23,350 nucleotides of DNA. Origin: DYQY01 sp964643725. Lineage in GTDB: Bacteria > Margulisbacteria > Riflemargulisbacteria > GWF2-35-9 > DYQY01. Positions 14,098 through 22,227 of the stretch are shown here, piece after piece. Where the stretch lies: the NCBI GenBank assembly GCA_964643725.1, contig CAZXTL010000029.1:1-23350 (forward strand), written 5' to 3'. Numbering within the stretch: the first letter of the stretch is position 1; the number at the start of each line of letters is the position of its first letter. The notes under the pieces were generated by a model. The model made no database searches. It was not told the DNA's origin and saw only the letters and a program-made list of their open reading frames with translations. Made by a program: the position numbers and the translations under genes.

Positions 14098-14601
14098 ATG
14101 GAAAATCTAGTTTCTCATCAGGATTTTGAAGCATTGGTGAAACCTTTAGAAAAACGCATCTATAGGTATTTAACAAAGTTATGTAAAGAGGGTTTCAGCG
14201 CTCAAGATGTCATGCAGGAAACATTAATTACTGCATATACAAAGCATCAAACAGTTAAGGACCAAACAAAATTTGCTAGTTGGCTTTATCGAACAGGAAT
14301 AAATCATTGTAATATGTATAAACGTAAACTTAAGCCAATTCATGAGGAAAGCGAAAAAGTTTTATTATTAACACCAGATAATAATAGTAATCCTGCGGAT
14401 ATATTTGATCAGAAAGACTTTGCACATAAGCTAGAAACAGCATTGCATAAATTACCTGAGAAATATCGGATTGTTCTTATTTTGAAAGATATTGAAGGTT
14501 ATAAAGCACGTGAGATTGCTGAAAAGACAGGTTTGTCGTTAGCTAATGTTAAAGCTATTTCTTTAAGAGCGAGGAAGAAGCTTCAGGAAAGTTTGTTGTA
14601 A
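14098..14601 (+). CDS. ECF-type RNA polymerase sigma factor
   Basis: A 167-residue sigma-70-family factor with only regions 2 and 4. Region 2 spans about 10-75 (core-binding AQDVMQETLITAYTK and promoter-melting TKFASWLYRTGINHC). Region 4 spans about 112-165 (LPEKYRIVLILKDIEGYKAREIA followed by the -35-recognition helix LSLANVKAISLRARKKL). It redirects RNA polymerase to a dedicated promoter set. No anti-sigma gene is adjacent: the next gene downstream is on the other strand and is a beta-helix protein. The divergent neighbour is the mini-ferredoxin, so a redox input is conceivable but unproven. The stop codon is 2 bases from a tRNA 3'-half fragment, so the gene sits exactly at what looks like an integration junction. 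Confidence 0.92.
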   Translation: MENLVSHQDFEALVKPLEKRIYRYLTKLCKEGFSAQDVMQETLITAYTKHQTVKDQTKFASWLYRTGINHCNMYKRKLKPIHEESEKVLLLTPDNNSNPADIFDQKDFAHKLETALHKLPEKYRIVLILKDIEGYKAREIAEKTGLSLANVKAISLRARKKLQESLL

Positions 14602-14603
14602 TG

Positions 14604-14643
14604 AATCAGTAGGTCGGCGGTTCGATTCCGCCCATCGGCTCCA
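14604..14643 (+). pseudogene. 3' half of a tRNA (probably tRNA-Thr), att-like scar
   Basis: A 40-base stretch reads as the last part of a tRNA: loop bases AA, anticodon-stem 3' strand TCAGT, variable AGGTC, T-stem GGCGG/CCGCC with loop TTCGATT, acceptor 3' strand CATCGGC, discriminator T, and CCA. The 5' half (acceptor GCCGATG, D-arm) is absent upstream, where the sigma coding sequence sits instead. TTGTAA just before it resembles the UGU-anticodon loop of tRNA-Thr. A break in the anticodon loop that leaves a perfect 3' half is the usual footprint of site-specific integration into tRNA genes. The Thr identity comes from remembered homologues (TCAGTAGGTC, discriminator U) and is likely but not certain. 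Confidence 0.8.
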
Positions 14644-14656
14644 GGATTTATCTAGT

Positions 14657-15148
14657 CTATTCTTCTTCGTGGTATCTTCTATGGCTATATCCTATTCCTT
14701 TATTTACTCCACCACTAAGGTTTTCTCCATCAATTATGCTTGTATTAGATAGCAGGTGTTCCTTTATAGTTACATTAGCTACACTTACTTCATTTCCAAT
14801 TTTAATTCCTGAATATATTGTTGCATCCTCTATTACTGCTTTTTCGCCTACTTTTACAAGTCTATGAAGTTCACTATTACTTATAGTTACACCATCTTTA
14901 ATATTGCAGTTCTGTCCAATTTTTACTTCTCCGATAAGAGTGCATTTACCAATCCTGCTATTATTTCCAATCTTAATGTTTTGACCATATGGCATAACTA
15001 ATAATTTTGCCAATAATTCTGGATGTATAAGTACTTGTTCGCCTATTTTAATGCCAAGAGCTTTTAGTTTAATTATTTGTTCTGGTTCAATGCCTACCAG
15101 CTCAACTTTCTTAGGAGATATTTTACAGCTTATTACTTTATTATTCAT
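14657..15148 (-). CDS. Left-handed beta-helix (hexapeptide repeat) protein
   Basis: A 163-residue protein. From about residue 55 to 135 it follows the hexapeptide rule, with repeated [LIV]-G-x4 turns such as IKIGNNSRIGKCTLIGEVKIGQNCNI. This predicts a trimeric left-handed parallel beta-helix. The N-terminal ~50 residues are a separate small domain (EQIIKLKALGIKIGEQVLI). No acyltransferase histidine or nucleotide-sugar motif can be assigned, so it may be a structural or carrier-type hexapeptide protein; transferase and gamma-carbonic-anhydrase assignments are unsupported. The C-terminus is charged (GYSHRRYHEEE). A strong GGGGAGG ribosome site lies about 7 bases before the ATG. It is downstream of the 202-aa orphan on the same strand, with 64 bases and a possible weak hairpin between them. 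Confidence 0.75.
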   Translation of the reverse strand: MNNKVISCKISPKKVELVGIEPEQIIKLKALGIKIGEQVLIHPELLAKLLVMPYGQNIKIGNNSRIGKCTLIGEVKIGQNCNIKDGVTISNSELHRLVKVGEKAVIEDATIYSGIKIGNEVSVANVTIKEHLLSNTSIIDGENLSGGVNKGIGYSHRRYHEEE

Positions 15149-15192
15149 ACAACGGCCTCCCCAAACATATATATAAGATATCGTACTTGTAG

Positions 15193-15217
15193 ATTAAAAA
15201 ACCCACGTATTTTTAAT
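15193..15217 (-). terminator. Weak AT-rich hairpin after the 202-aa gene
   Basis: An 8-bp inverted repeat, ATTAAAAA/TTTTTAAT with a 9-nt loop, covers the stop codon of the orphan gene. The stem is all A/T and the T-run is part of the stem, so at best it is a weak terminator. Confidence 0.3.
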
Positions 15218-15821
15218 ATTCAATGCTTATATCCATACGTGTGGATATTTTAGTTTTAGGATCATTTAATGCTTCTTCTATAAGGGCAGCTCCATTTTCA
15301 GTTAACATGATTTTAACTGATACTTTTTGGCAAGTGCTTTTAGGACCCCAAGTTTCTCTGGTTCTGTACCATCTATTCTGTTCACCTTTCCCCGTTGCAG
15401 TACTTCCGCCTATTGTATGATTCCTTTTTTTAGTTAGAGTACTCAGTTCGTTTGTTTCACAAATACCCATAGAATATAGTTTATTAATTAGTTTTTGTAG
15501 TCCTTTTTGAAAATAGTTATTTCTTGCACTGGAAGTCAGATAGTTATATTGCATAGGAAGTTCACCAATAAAATACAATTCAAGTTGTTTTTTGTTTTTT
15601 AAAAACATTATGGATGTTTGAGGATCATTTAAATGTAAAGGATTCGAATTAAACGAGCTCAATATTTCTTTAAGATAGGTTAAATCCTTTATATGTTTTT
15701 CTTCCATAGAAATACTAGGCAAAGTTGGTGTCGCTGTAAACGATCGAAACCAATTTGCAAGTCTAGAAATACTTGATGAATGTATAGTTGTATTATTAAT
15801 AGATATTATTTTGTTTTTCAT
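15213..15821 (-). CDS. Hypothetical protein, 202 aa
   Basis: I do not recognise this protein. It has a Ser/Thr/Asn-rich N-terminus (about 1-35), a predominantly helical middle (KDLTYLKEILSSFNSN; GLQKLINKLYSM) and a polar C-terminal third. That third contains a basic glycine-rich segment (TIGGSTATGKGEQNRWYR, about 137-154) followed by VSVKIMLTENGAALIEEAL. No signal peptide or membrane helix is evident, and cysteines are few. Wording such as LTENGAALIEEAL hints at a winged-helix-like end but is not enough for a call. It starts 32 bases after the glutamate dehydrogenase stop on the same strand, so is probably co-transcribed; an AGGAT lies about 15 bases before the ATG, far for a ribosome site. 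Length and codon use suggest a real gene. Confidence 0.65.
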   Translation of the reverse strand: MKNKIISINNTTIHSSSISRLANWFRSFTATPTLPSISMEEKHIKDLTYLKEILSSFNSNPLHLNDPQTSIMFLKNKKQLELYFIGELPMQYNYLTSSARNNYFQKGLQKLINKLYSMGICETNELSTLTKKRNHTIGGSTATGKGEQNRWYRTRETWGPKSTCQKVSVKIMLTENGAALIEEALNDPKTKISTRMDISIEY

Positions 15822-15853
15822 GTAATTAAATTAATCCTATTTCTCAAATATTT

Positions 15854-18800
15854 CTAAAAATTTTGTATAAATGCTCGATAATCTTCAGGCGTTGCGTCTA
15901 TTCCTTTAGTGTATACAAATAGCCTAGCCAGTTCTTTGCAAAAAATTGCTTTCTGATAATTCAGTGGAATTCGATCCATTAATGTATTTATTCCTATTTC
16001 TGCACTTAGAGATTTTGGAATATATGACAAAAGGACTTTTCTTCTAAATTCTACATTTTCGAAGAGTTCACTTTTTTCTAACTGGGAGCTCAACGTGTTT
16101 ATTCTATTGCTTAAAATATCACTTAATACAGTAAGTCCTTTGCCTGTTTCTGTATGTGCCTTCCATAATGCAGCAAATTCTAATCTAGCATTGTTTTTAA
16201 TTATTTGAATTATATCTCCGATATATTTTTTTCTAAATTCTGGCACATTGCCTTCATGTCCTGCGTTTTCGATTAATCTATCAAGAGAGAAATTTTCATC
16301 ATTCATTGAATCTGATGTCATTTTATCAATATTGTTTTGTCTAAACCCTCTAATGTCATGTGTTTGTTTTGCAAGCATAAGTTCAGTGAATTCTGAGTCT
16401 GAAAGAGCTAATCCTACTAGAACTTCATAAGATGAAGATGTAACTCCGCCTTTATTTGCTGAGCTGTCTTTGATTACTTTTACTCCTTTAGCCTCAAGGA
16501 ATTCTCTTGCTTCCTGTTCTAGAAATAAGTTAGCTCCTTCTACTATTAGCTGATGTTTTGGTTTACCATCTATGAGCATTTGATTAACATTCGACATGTT
16601 TATCGACCTAGGTCTCCCTCCACAAGGTACAAATAGTTCAGTTTTTGATAAAGGATGTAAATGAAATAAATTACGGAATGATTCTCCGTACTTTACTTTT
16701 TCACCAGTAGGCAATGTGATGTTTTTATCAGATATTAATACTCTAAACCCATTTCCGCTTAGTTTAGATTTATCAAATTTTGATATATCTTGTCTTAATA
16801 GGGCAAGTCTAGTTAGTTCTTCTCTGTTTATTCCTTTTGGATCATAGAGTACTCCAGCGCCATCTACAATTGCTGTTGTTTTATCACGTGAAATTAATAT
16901 TTCATTGCTTCCCAAGTCACCGTCTGGTCCTCCAGTCTGTAGTTTTGTAGCTTCTACTTCATTTATATCCATTTCTTTTAGAAGTAGTTTAGTAAATTCA
17001 TGAACGCTGGTTGTTGTCATTCCGTAATCGATGTGTGAAACGCCACCTAATTCTGGAGATTTGCCAGTAGTAAAACTTTTCCAAAAGGTATAACCTCTTT
17101 CTTTCGCTCTTTCACAGGCCCAATCCATCAGGTCGGCTGTGTTTTCATCAGGACCAAGAAATAATATTTCTTCTTGAAAGTTTTTTATATAGTTCGCATT
17201 TTGTGGAAGAATTAGATCAAGAATTGCATCAATGTATTGTTTAAATGCTGTAATCGAATCCTTTTTGCTTAATCCGTAATTGGCTATTATTATCCCTTTG
17301 GAGCCACCTTCAGCGATATCTTTATTTTTGCTTTGTTGAGTTCGTGCTAGTCCAAAACCTTCTCTGTAAGCATCATCTAAATTTTTATGAAAAGCTTCTA
17401 AGCTTCTTGAAATTACTAATCTAATACCACCACGTGATATATCCTTAAATCTTGTATGAAAACCTTCAAAATCTTTACCAACAACAAAGAATACTCCGAA
17501 AGGACTCTCTTCATATCGGCAAGCATTTAGAAAATTAGGATTCATCCTAAAGGACAAAGCTGCTTTTTCAGGCATGTAGAAATTTGAACGTATTACATTA
17601 TTTATAAATAACTTGGCAAAACTAAATATTAGTCTTTCATTTTCTAATACATTCACATTAGCTTCATCGTTTATAAAGGTGTCTAGTATTTCATTTTGTG
17701 AGGTTATATCAGTTTTTTCATTTGCTGGATTTGTGTTAGCCATAAATATAGAGGAAAGAAGTTTAGTCATCTCTGGATATTTTATAAGAGTGTTGATTAT
17801 GTTTTCTATTGGGAATTCGCTATTGTCTAGTTTTTGTTGTAAGGCACTGGCTGCTTTATTTTTTGGTTCTAAAATATTTTTTGGTTCTGAAATTTCAGGA
17901 TAATTTTTTGTGCTAAAAAAATGGACAAATTGAGCGATAGTATTAGCTATAAGTACTTGGTCTAAGGTGAATCCTTTATTAAGTAAATCACTAAATTGAT
18001 TAGAAGGGCAAATCATTAAGTTGCTAATATCTCGGATTAGTTCTGAGAGGTTCTTTTGTATATTTTCGGAACATGATTCTGGTACATATATAGTATAAAT
18101 GCTTCGATTTTCAGAATTAATATTATGAAAATATTTACTATTTATTGTAATTCCATATTTATTTAATATATTTTCAAAATGTTTAAAAATCAGAGAAGAT
18201 GAATTAGGAAAGGATACCATAATTCTTTTTTCGTTTGTTTCGCTTTTATCTGATATATCAACAACAGGGGTTAATGAGTTTTTTTGTTTTTTAAGGATAT
18301 CTAAATATTTTTTTGCCATCTCTGAAGATACATTTTCGTTACATGAATATGTATTTGCGTCTATTGTTAATGGAGATTCCTCTTTTACTATGTAGAAGAT
18401 AACGTCTTTTGCGTTTGTTTTATACACAGAAACATAGTAACTTTTGCCTTTATAATTTTTTGTTATTTCTTCTTCTATTTTGCTAGATGATGACTTGCTA
18501 CCTATATATAAAGTTTCTCCATTAGAATAGCCTTTAATATATGTGTCTACACTTCCATTAGCTACTTTTGCTTCTATTTCGTATAGTCTGTTCACCAGAA
18601 TGTGTTGAGCAATCGCATCTAATGAATATTTTGCTAAATAATCTTCTGGTAATCCAATATCTACTATCCACCATTTCATTTCATGTAATGTTCTAATTAC
18701 AGTTAAATCTGGCAGTGTTCCAAACCCATTACTTTCACGTATTAATTTATAAATAGTTTCTAGCCCTTCTAAATTGTAAGGACAAGAAGTGTTTTTAGAT

Positions 18801-19069
18801 AAATATTCTAAAAATACTCCTTTTGGGTTCCTTGCTAAATCTACTAAATAATCAGGACCTTGCAATTTAATTTCGTCAATTATTTGGGGTATTTCGTTAA
18901 GAATAAAGGTTAGTCTAGCAATTATATCGCTTGACTCGTCGGTGTCTGATTTTAATCTCGTATATGCGAGGATAAGTATATTTAATTTTATATTATATTT
19001 TTTTGCTAAATCATTAAGAATTGTTGTAATTTTATTGTCTGAATTTTGAGCTATAAGTTTTTTGTACAT
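15854..19069 (-). CDS. Large NAD-type glutamate dehydrogenase (~115 kDa class)
   Basis: A 1071-residue enzyme for glutamate + NAD to 2-oxoglutarate + ammonia. The length matches the ~115-kDa GDH class rather than hexameric ~50-kDa GDHs or the 180-kDa type. The N-terminal ~480 residues are a regulatory, ACT-like and poorly conserved part. The catalytic half has SNFYMPEKAALSFRMNP, then AEGGSKGIII near residue 588 with the substrate lysine, LFLGPDENTADLMDWA near 635, SPELGGVSHIDYGMTT, and the Rossmann part TGGPDGDLGSNEIL, IVEGANLFLEQEAR and DSSANKGGVTSSS. It is the first gene of a minus-strand run that continues into the 202-aa orphan, and has an AAGGATGG ribosome site. It would feed amino-acid carbon into central metabolism and could influence lysine and glutamate pools. 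No gudB- or gdhA-type symbol is justified. Confidence 0.94.
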   Translation of the reverse strand: MYKKLIAQNSDNKITTILNDLAKKYNIKLNILILAYTRLKSDTDESSDIIARLTFILNEIPQIIDEIKLQGPDYLVDLARNPKGVFLEYLSKNTSCPYNLEGLETIYKLIRESNGFGTLPDLTVIRTLHEMKWWIVDIGLPEDYLAKYSLDAIAQHILVNRLYEIEAKVANGSVDTYIKGYSNGETLYIGSKSSSSKIEEEITKNYKGKSYYVSVYKTNAKDVIFYIVKEESPLTIDANTYSCNENVSSEMAKKYLDILKKQKNSLTPVVDISDKSETNEKRIMVSFPNSSSLIFKHFENILNKYGITINSKYFHNINSENRSIYTIYVPESCSENIQKNLSELIRDISNLMICPSNQFSDLLNKGFTLDQVLIANTIAQFVHFFSTKNYPEISEPKNILEPKNKAASALQQKLDNSEFPIENIINTLIKYPEMTKLLSSIFMANTNPANEKTDITSQNEILDTFINDEANVNVLENERLIFSFAKLFINNVIRSNFYMPEKAALSFRMNPNFLNACRYEESPFGVFFVVGKDFEGFHTRFKDISRGGIRLVISRSLEAFHKNLDDAYREGFGLARTQQSKNKDIAEGGSKGIIIANYGLSKKDSITAFKQYIDAILDLILPQNANYIKNFQEEILFLGPDENTADLMDWACERAKERGYTFWKSFTTGKSPELGGVSHIDYGMTTTSVHEFTKLLLKEMDINEVEATKLQTGGPDGDLGSNEILISRDKTTAIVDGAGVLYDPKGINREELTRLALLRQDISKFDKSKLSGNGFRVLISDKNITLPTGEKVKYGESFRNLFHLHPLSKTELFVPCGGRPRSINMSNVNQMLIDGKPKHQLIVEGANLFLEQEAREFLEAKGVKVIKDSSANKGGVTSSSYEVLVGLALSDSEFTELMLAKQTHDIRGFRQNNIDKMTSDSMNDENFSLDRLIENAGHEGNVPEFRKKYIGDIIQIIKNNARLEFAALWKAHTETGKGLTVLSDILSNRINTLSSQLEKSELFENVEFRRKVLLSYIPKSLSAEIGINTLMDRIPLNYQKAIFCKELARLFVYTKGIDATPEDYRAFIQNF

Positions 19070-19241
19070 TTCGCCATCCTTTGAATATTTTTTTCTAAGT
19101 TGAACAGATATCGAAGTAAAGTATCTATAATTGCACCTATTTTAAAGGAACATATTGATATATATTGATTTATGGGTAAATTTTAAGCTCTATACTATAA
19201 TTACTTTCCCTCACCATTAACTATCAACTATTTTCTGTTCT

Positions 19242-19250
19242 TGCTATAAT
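19242..19250 (+). promoter_or_regulatory. Extended -10 promoter of SLH gene (leaderless)
   Basis: TGC-TATAAT, a perfect consensus hexamer at 19245-19250 with the TGn extension, lies 8 bases before the ATG at 19259. The expected start is about 2 bases upstream of the codon, and there is no ribosome site. Confidence 0.7.
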
Positions 19251-19258
19251 GATCTTGC

Positions 19259-20587
19259 ATGAAAAAGGTTGTTTTTATTCTTTTATTAGTTTCCATTATT
19301 TATTCTTTTGAGTATTCAGCAAAAGCAAGGTTATATGATGGCTTTTATTCATTAGGAATAGAAAGAAACTTTTATGTTACGGAGCAAGATACTTTTTTAT
19401 GTGATTTTGCTATTAGCAACTACAACTCTTTTTCCTTAGCCTTTGATGCAGCGTATATAAATAAGCTTGGTGCCTTTTCGCTTAAAATTGGAGCAGAAAA
19501 TTTATTAGTTGAGAATAAGCGTTCCTCGTTGTTTTCTGGCGTTGTTTTACCAATTGGATTAGCTGATTTAGAGATTGGGATGTGCTATAAAAGCGAGAAA
19601 CTAATACCATATTGTTCTTTTAGTTATAATTTAGGTCCTTTTTTGCCTTATATCAAAGTTTTAGATCAACTTACATTAGGATTAAATTATGGTTTCGATT
19701 ATGGACAACATAGTTTTGAAGAATATTTTAAAATGGTATACCCGATTAAAGATTTGGATACTAATAAAAAAACGATTATTGTAAAAGGTTATTTTTTAGA
19801 TACAGGTAAAATATTCTTAAATGGAGAAGAAATGCCAGTACGAGCTGATGGTATGTTTAACAAGACTGTGAATCTAAGTAATAATGGTAGTAATTATTTT
19901 TCGATTACTATGGATGGTAAAAGTATTGGAAAGAAAAGTTATAATTTTACTATAAATAGAAAATATCAATTTTATGATTTGGATATTGAATTACAGAATA
20001 GATGGGGAAATATAATCAATTTATCTGGATATCCCAAAGGTGATGAGTTTTTGCCTGAACAGTATGTAACAAAAGGTGATTTCTATCTTGCTTTAGGGAA
20101 GATAATGGGTTTTGGGAAGAAAGGGTATATTTTTAAAGAGTATTTTGTTGATGTTTTTGATCCTGAATTAAAGAAGTATTTATACGATTTTTACGGTAAA
20201 GGCTATATGATTAATGCTAATGTTCAGTTCGTTCCTGAAAAACCAATTTTAAGGCGAGAAGCGTTTATTGTTCTTAGTAAGATTCTTCCAGACACTAAAG
20301 ATGCGATAAATAATTATAATTTTGTTGATGTTCCAATAAATGATGTGGCTTATCCTTATCTTAACAAGTTGATGAACAATGGTATTTTGGATTCGTTGCT
20401 TGTAAACCCAAATGGATATTTAACAAGAGCTGACTTTTATAAGTATATATATGTCATGAAAAATTACTTTGAACTTCTAAAAGATGATAAAATTGAGAGA
20501 AAGCAAGATGTTGTTTCAAATCAAATAATAGATATAGTAAAGCAAATGGAAGATTTTACGAAAGGTGAAGTTAATACAAATAGATAG
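19259..20587 (+). CDS. Secreted SLH-domain envelope protein
   Basis: A 442-residue exported protein. Signal peptide: MKK, a hydrophobic core at 4-16 and likely cleavage after AKA at about 23. Residues 25-150 alternate short aromatic/hydrophobic strands typical of beta-rich surface or outer-membrane proteins. About 165-245 looks like an Ig/FN-type beta-sandwich (TIIVKGYFLDTGKIFLNG, then FNKTVNLSNNGSNYF). The C-terminal ~190 residues hold two or three SLH-like repeats, recognisable by VTKGDFYLALGKIMG, ILRREAFIVLSKIL and LTRADFYKYIYVM, plus VDVPINDVAYPYLNKLMNNGIL. SLH repeats bind wall polymer; in diderms they usually precede the barrel, but here they follow the beta-rich part, so its exact topology is open. 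It is monocistronic. Confidence 0.82.
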   Translation: MKKVVFILLLVSIIYSFEYSAKARLYDGFYSLGIERNFYVTEQDTFLCDFAISNYNSFSLAFDAAYINKLGAFSLKIGAENLLVENKRSSLFSGVVLPIGLADLEIGMCYKSEKLIPYCSFSYNLGPFLPYIKVLDQLTLGLNYGFDYGQHSFEEYFKMVYPIKDLDTNKKTIIVKGYFLDTGKIFLNGEEMPVRADGMFNKTVNLSNNGSNYFSITMDGKSIGKKSYNFTINRKYQFYDLDIELQNRWGNIINLSGYPKGDEFLPEQYVTKGDFYLALGKIMGFGKKGYIFKEYFVDVFDPELKKYLYDFYGKGYMINANVQFVPEKPILRREAFIVLSKILPDTKDAINNYNFVDVPINDVAYPYLNKLMNNGILDSLLVNPNGYLTRADFYKYIYVMKNYFELLKDDKIERKQDVVSNQIIDIVKQMEDFTKGEVNTNR

Positions 20588-20682
20588 TAAAAATTTCAAG
20601 TTGTTTATCTGAAGACATTAGATGACCATTTTGAAAATAATATTTATACTATAAGTAATTATTATGAGGTGAAAAATACAAT

Positions 20683-22227
20683 ATGAGAGTAATAGATCAA
20701 ATACATTTAATTTTAGATAAATACATAACAGAAAAAGGGTGGTGTATTTCTGGTTGGCAAGTTGAGAATCCAAAAGATAAGACTATTTCTGATTACGCTA
20801 CTAATATTTCTTTTAAATTAGCTGGTCCATTAAAGTCTTCACCAATTAAGATTGCGGAGGAGCTTACTCCAGAATTGTCTAAGATTTTTGATGAAGAAAT
20901 GTTTGGAGCTTTTGAGATTTTTAGTTTAAGAGGATTTATTAATTTTAAACTAAGACCTTTTTTTTGTTTTGAGTATTTGTTAGCAGATAATTTCAGTAAA
21001 AACTTAATAACCAGTAATCCAAAAGTGCTTTTGGAATATGTTTCAGCAAACCCAACTGGTCCACTACATATAGGACATGGAAGATGGGCAGCGATGGGAG
21101 ATAGTTTAAAAAGAATTATGGAACATGTTGGTTATGAAGTTGAAACTGAATTCTATGTTAATGATGCTGGTAATCAAATAGCAAATCTGATTGCATCAAT
21201 AGAGGCAAGAAGAGCAGGTATTCCATTGCCAGAGGGTGGATACGCTGGAGAATATGTAAAAGATCTTGTTCATGTGCCAGATCCTATACAATCTGTTATG
21301 GCTGACCAAAAGAAAATTCTAGAAAGATTTGGCGTTGTTTTTGACCGATGGTTCAGCGAAAAGAATGAGCTTCATTCGGATGGATTGGTGGCAACTGCTG
21401 TTAGTTATATGACTGACAAAGGTCTTACTTATAAGCAAGAGGGTGCTTTGTTTTTTAGATCTACAGATTTCGGAGATGATAAGGATAGAGTTCTTATTAA
21501 GGCAGATGGAAGTTATACATATTTTGCTGCAGATATTGCTTATCATAAGAATAAAGTTGACAGGGGATTTAATCATTTAATTAACATTTGGGGTGCAGAT
21601 CATCATGGTTACATTAAAAGAGTGAAAGCAGCAATTTTTTCATTATTTGGAGATAAAGTTGAGCTTGAAGTTTTATTAGGACAATTAGTTTCTTTGTTCC
21701 GTAATGGAGAAGAAGTTAGAATGAGTAAACGAACAGGTGAGATGATAACACTTGAAGAAGTAATTGATGATATTGGCAGCGATGCAGGTAGATTCTTTTT
21801 AGTTTCAAAGCCAGCAGATACTCCTTTAGACTTTGACTTAGAACTTGCTAAGAAGCAATCATCTGATAACCCTGTATTTTATGTGCAATACGCACATGCA
21901 AGAATCTGTAGTATTTTAAAGTCAGCCTCAATATCGGCGAATATTCCAATTGAAACTTCTTTGGAAGAAATAGAATATAGTCTTATTAGGTATCTTATTC
22001 ATTTTGAAGACGAGTTAATGATTGCAGTTCAGAACAGAGAGCCACACCGTATCTCTAACTATTTAATTGAACTTGCAAACATGTTCCATTCTTTTTACCA
22101 TCAATGCAAGGTTATTTCTGATAATAAGGAAACAACCGAATATCGCTTAGCAATTATTGCCATGGTTAGAAAAGTATTAGCTACAGGTCTTGATCTTTTA
22201 GGCGTCAGTGCTCCGGAGAAAATGTAA
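20683..22227 (+). CDS. argS: Arginyl-tRNA synthetase
   Basis: A 514-residue class Ia synthetase that charges tRNA-Arg. The N-terminal Arg-S domain (about 1-95, with SDYATNISFKLA) is followed by the catalytic core with the ATP motif SANPTGPLHIGHGRWAA (HIGH at 129-132) and the KMSKS-type loop as VRMSKRTGEM (MSKR at 347-350). The DALR anticodon-binding domain occupies the C-terminal ~120 residues and ends in the conserved LDLLGVSAPEKM. At 514 residues it is shorter than the usual ~550-580 but nothing essential is lost. The ribosome site is GAGGTGA about 12 bases before the ATG. The stop TAA shares its last base with the ispG start (TAATG), indicating translational coupling. Confidence 0.97.
   Translation: MRVIDQIHLILDKYITEKGWCISGWQVENPKDKTISDYATNISFKLAGPLKSSPIKIAEELTPELSKIFDEEMFGAFEIFSLRGFINFKLRPFFCFEYLLADNFSKNLITSNPKVLLEYVSANPTGPLHIGHGRWAAMGDSLKRIMEHVGYEVETEFYVNDAGNQIANLIASIEARRAGIPLPEGGYAGEYVKDLVHVPDPIQSVMADQKKILERFGVVFDRWFSEKNELHSDGLVATAVSYMTDKGLTYKQEGALFFRSTDFGDDKDRVLIKADGSYTYFAADIAYHKNKVDRGFNHLINIWGADHHGYIKRVKAAIFSLFGDKVELEVLLGQLVSLFRNGEEVRMSKRTGEMITLEEVIDDIGSDAGRFFLVSKPADTPLDFDLELAKKQSSDNPVFYVQYAHARICSILKSASISANIPIETSLEEIEYSLIRYLIHFEDELMIAVQNREPHRISNYLIELANMFHSFYHQCKVISDNKETTEYRLAIIAMVRKVLATGLDLLGVSAPEKM

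Noticed and set aside
14604..14643. 3' end of a tmRNA
   Set aside because: The variable loop and anticodon-stem strand match an ordinary tRNA, and no tmRNA 5' part, tag reading frame or pseudoknots are seen nearby.
19141..19175. Direct repeat ATATTGAT x2 in the gdh/SLH intergenic region as an operator
   Set aside because: Two short AT-rich copies are easily chance in this base composition and no dyad symmetry or matching copy elsewhere was found.
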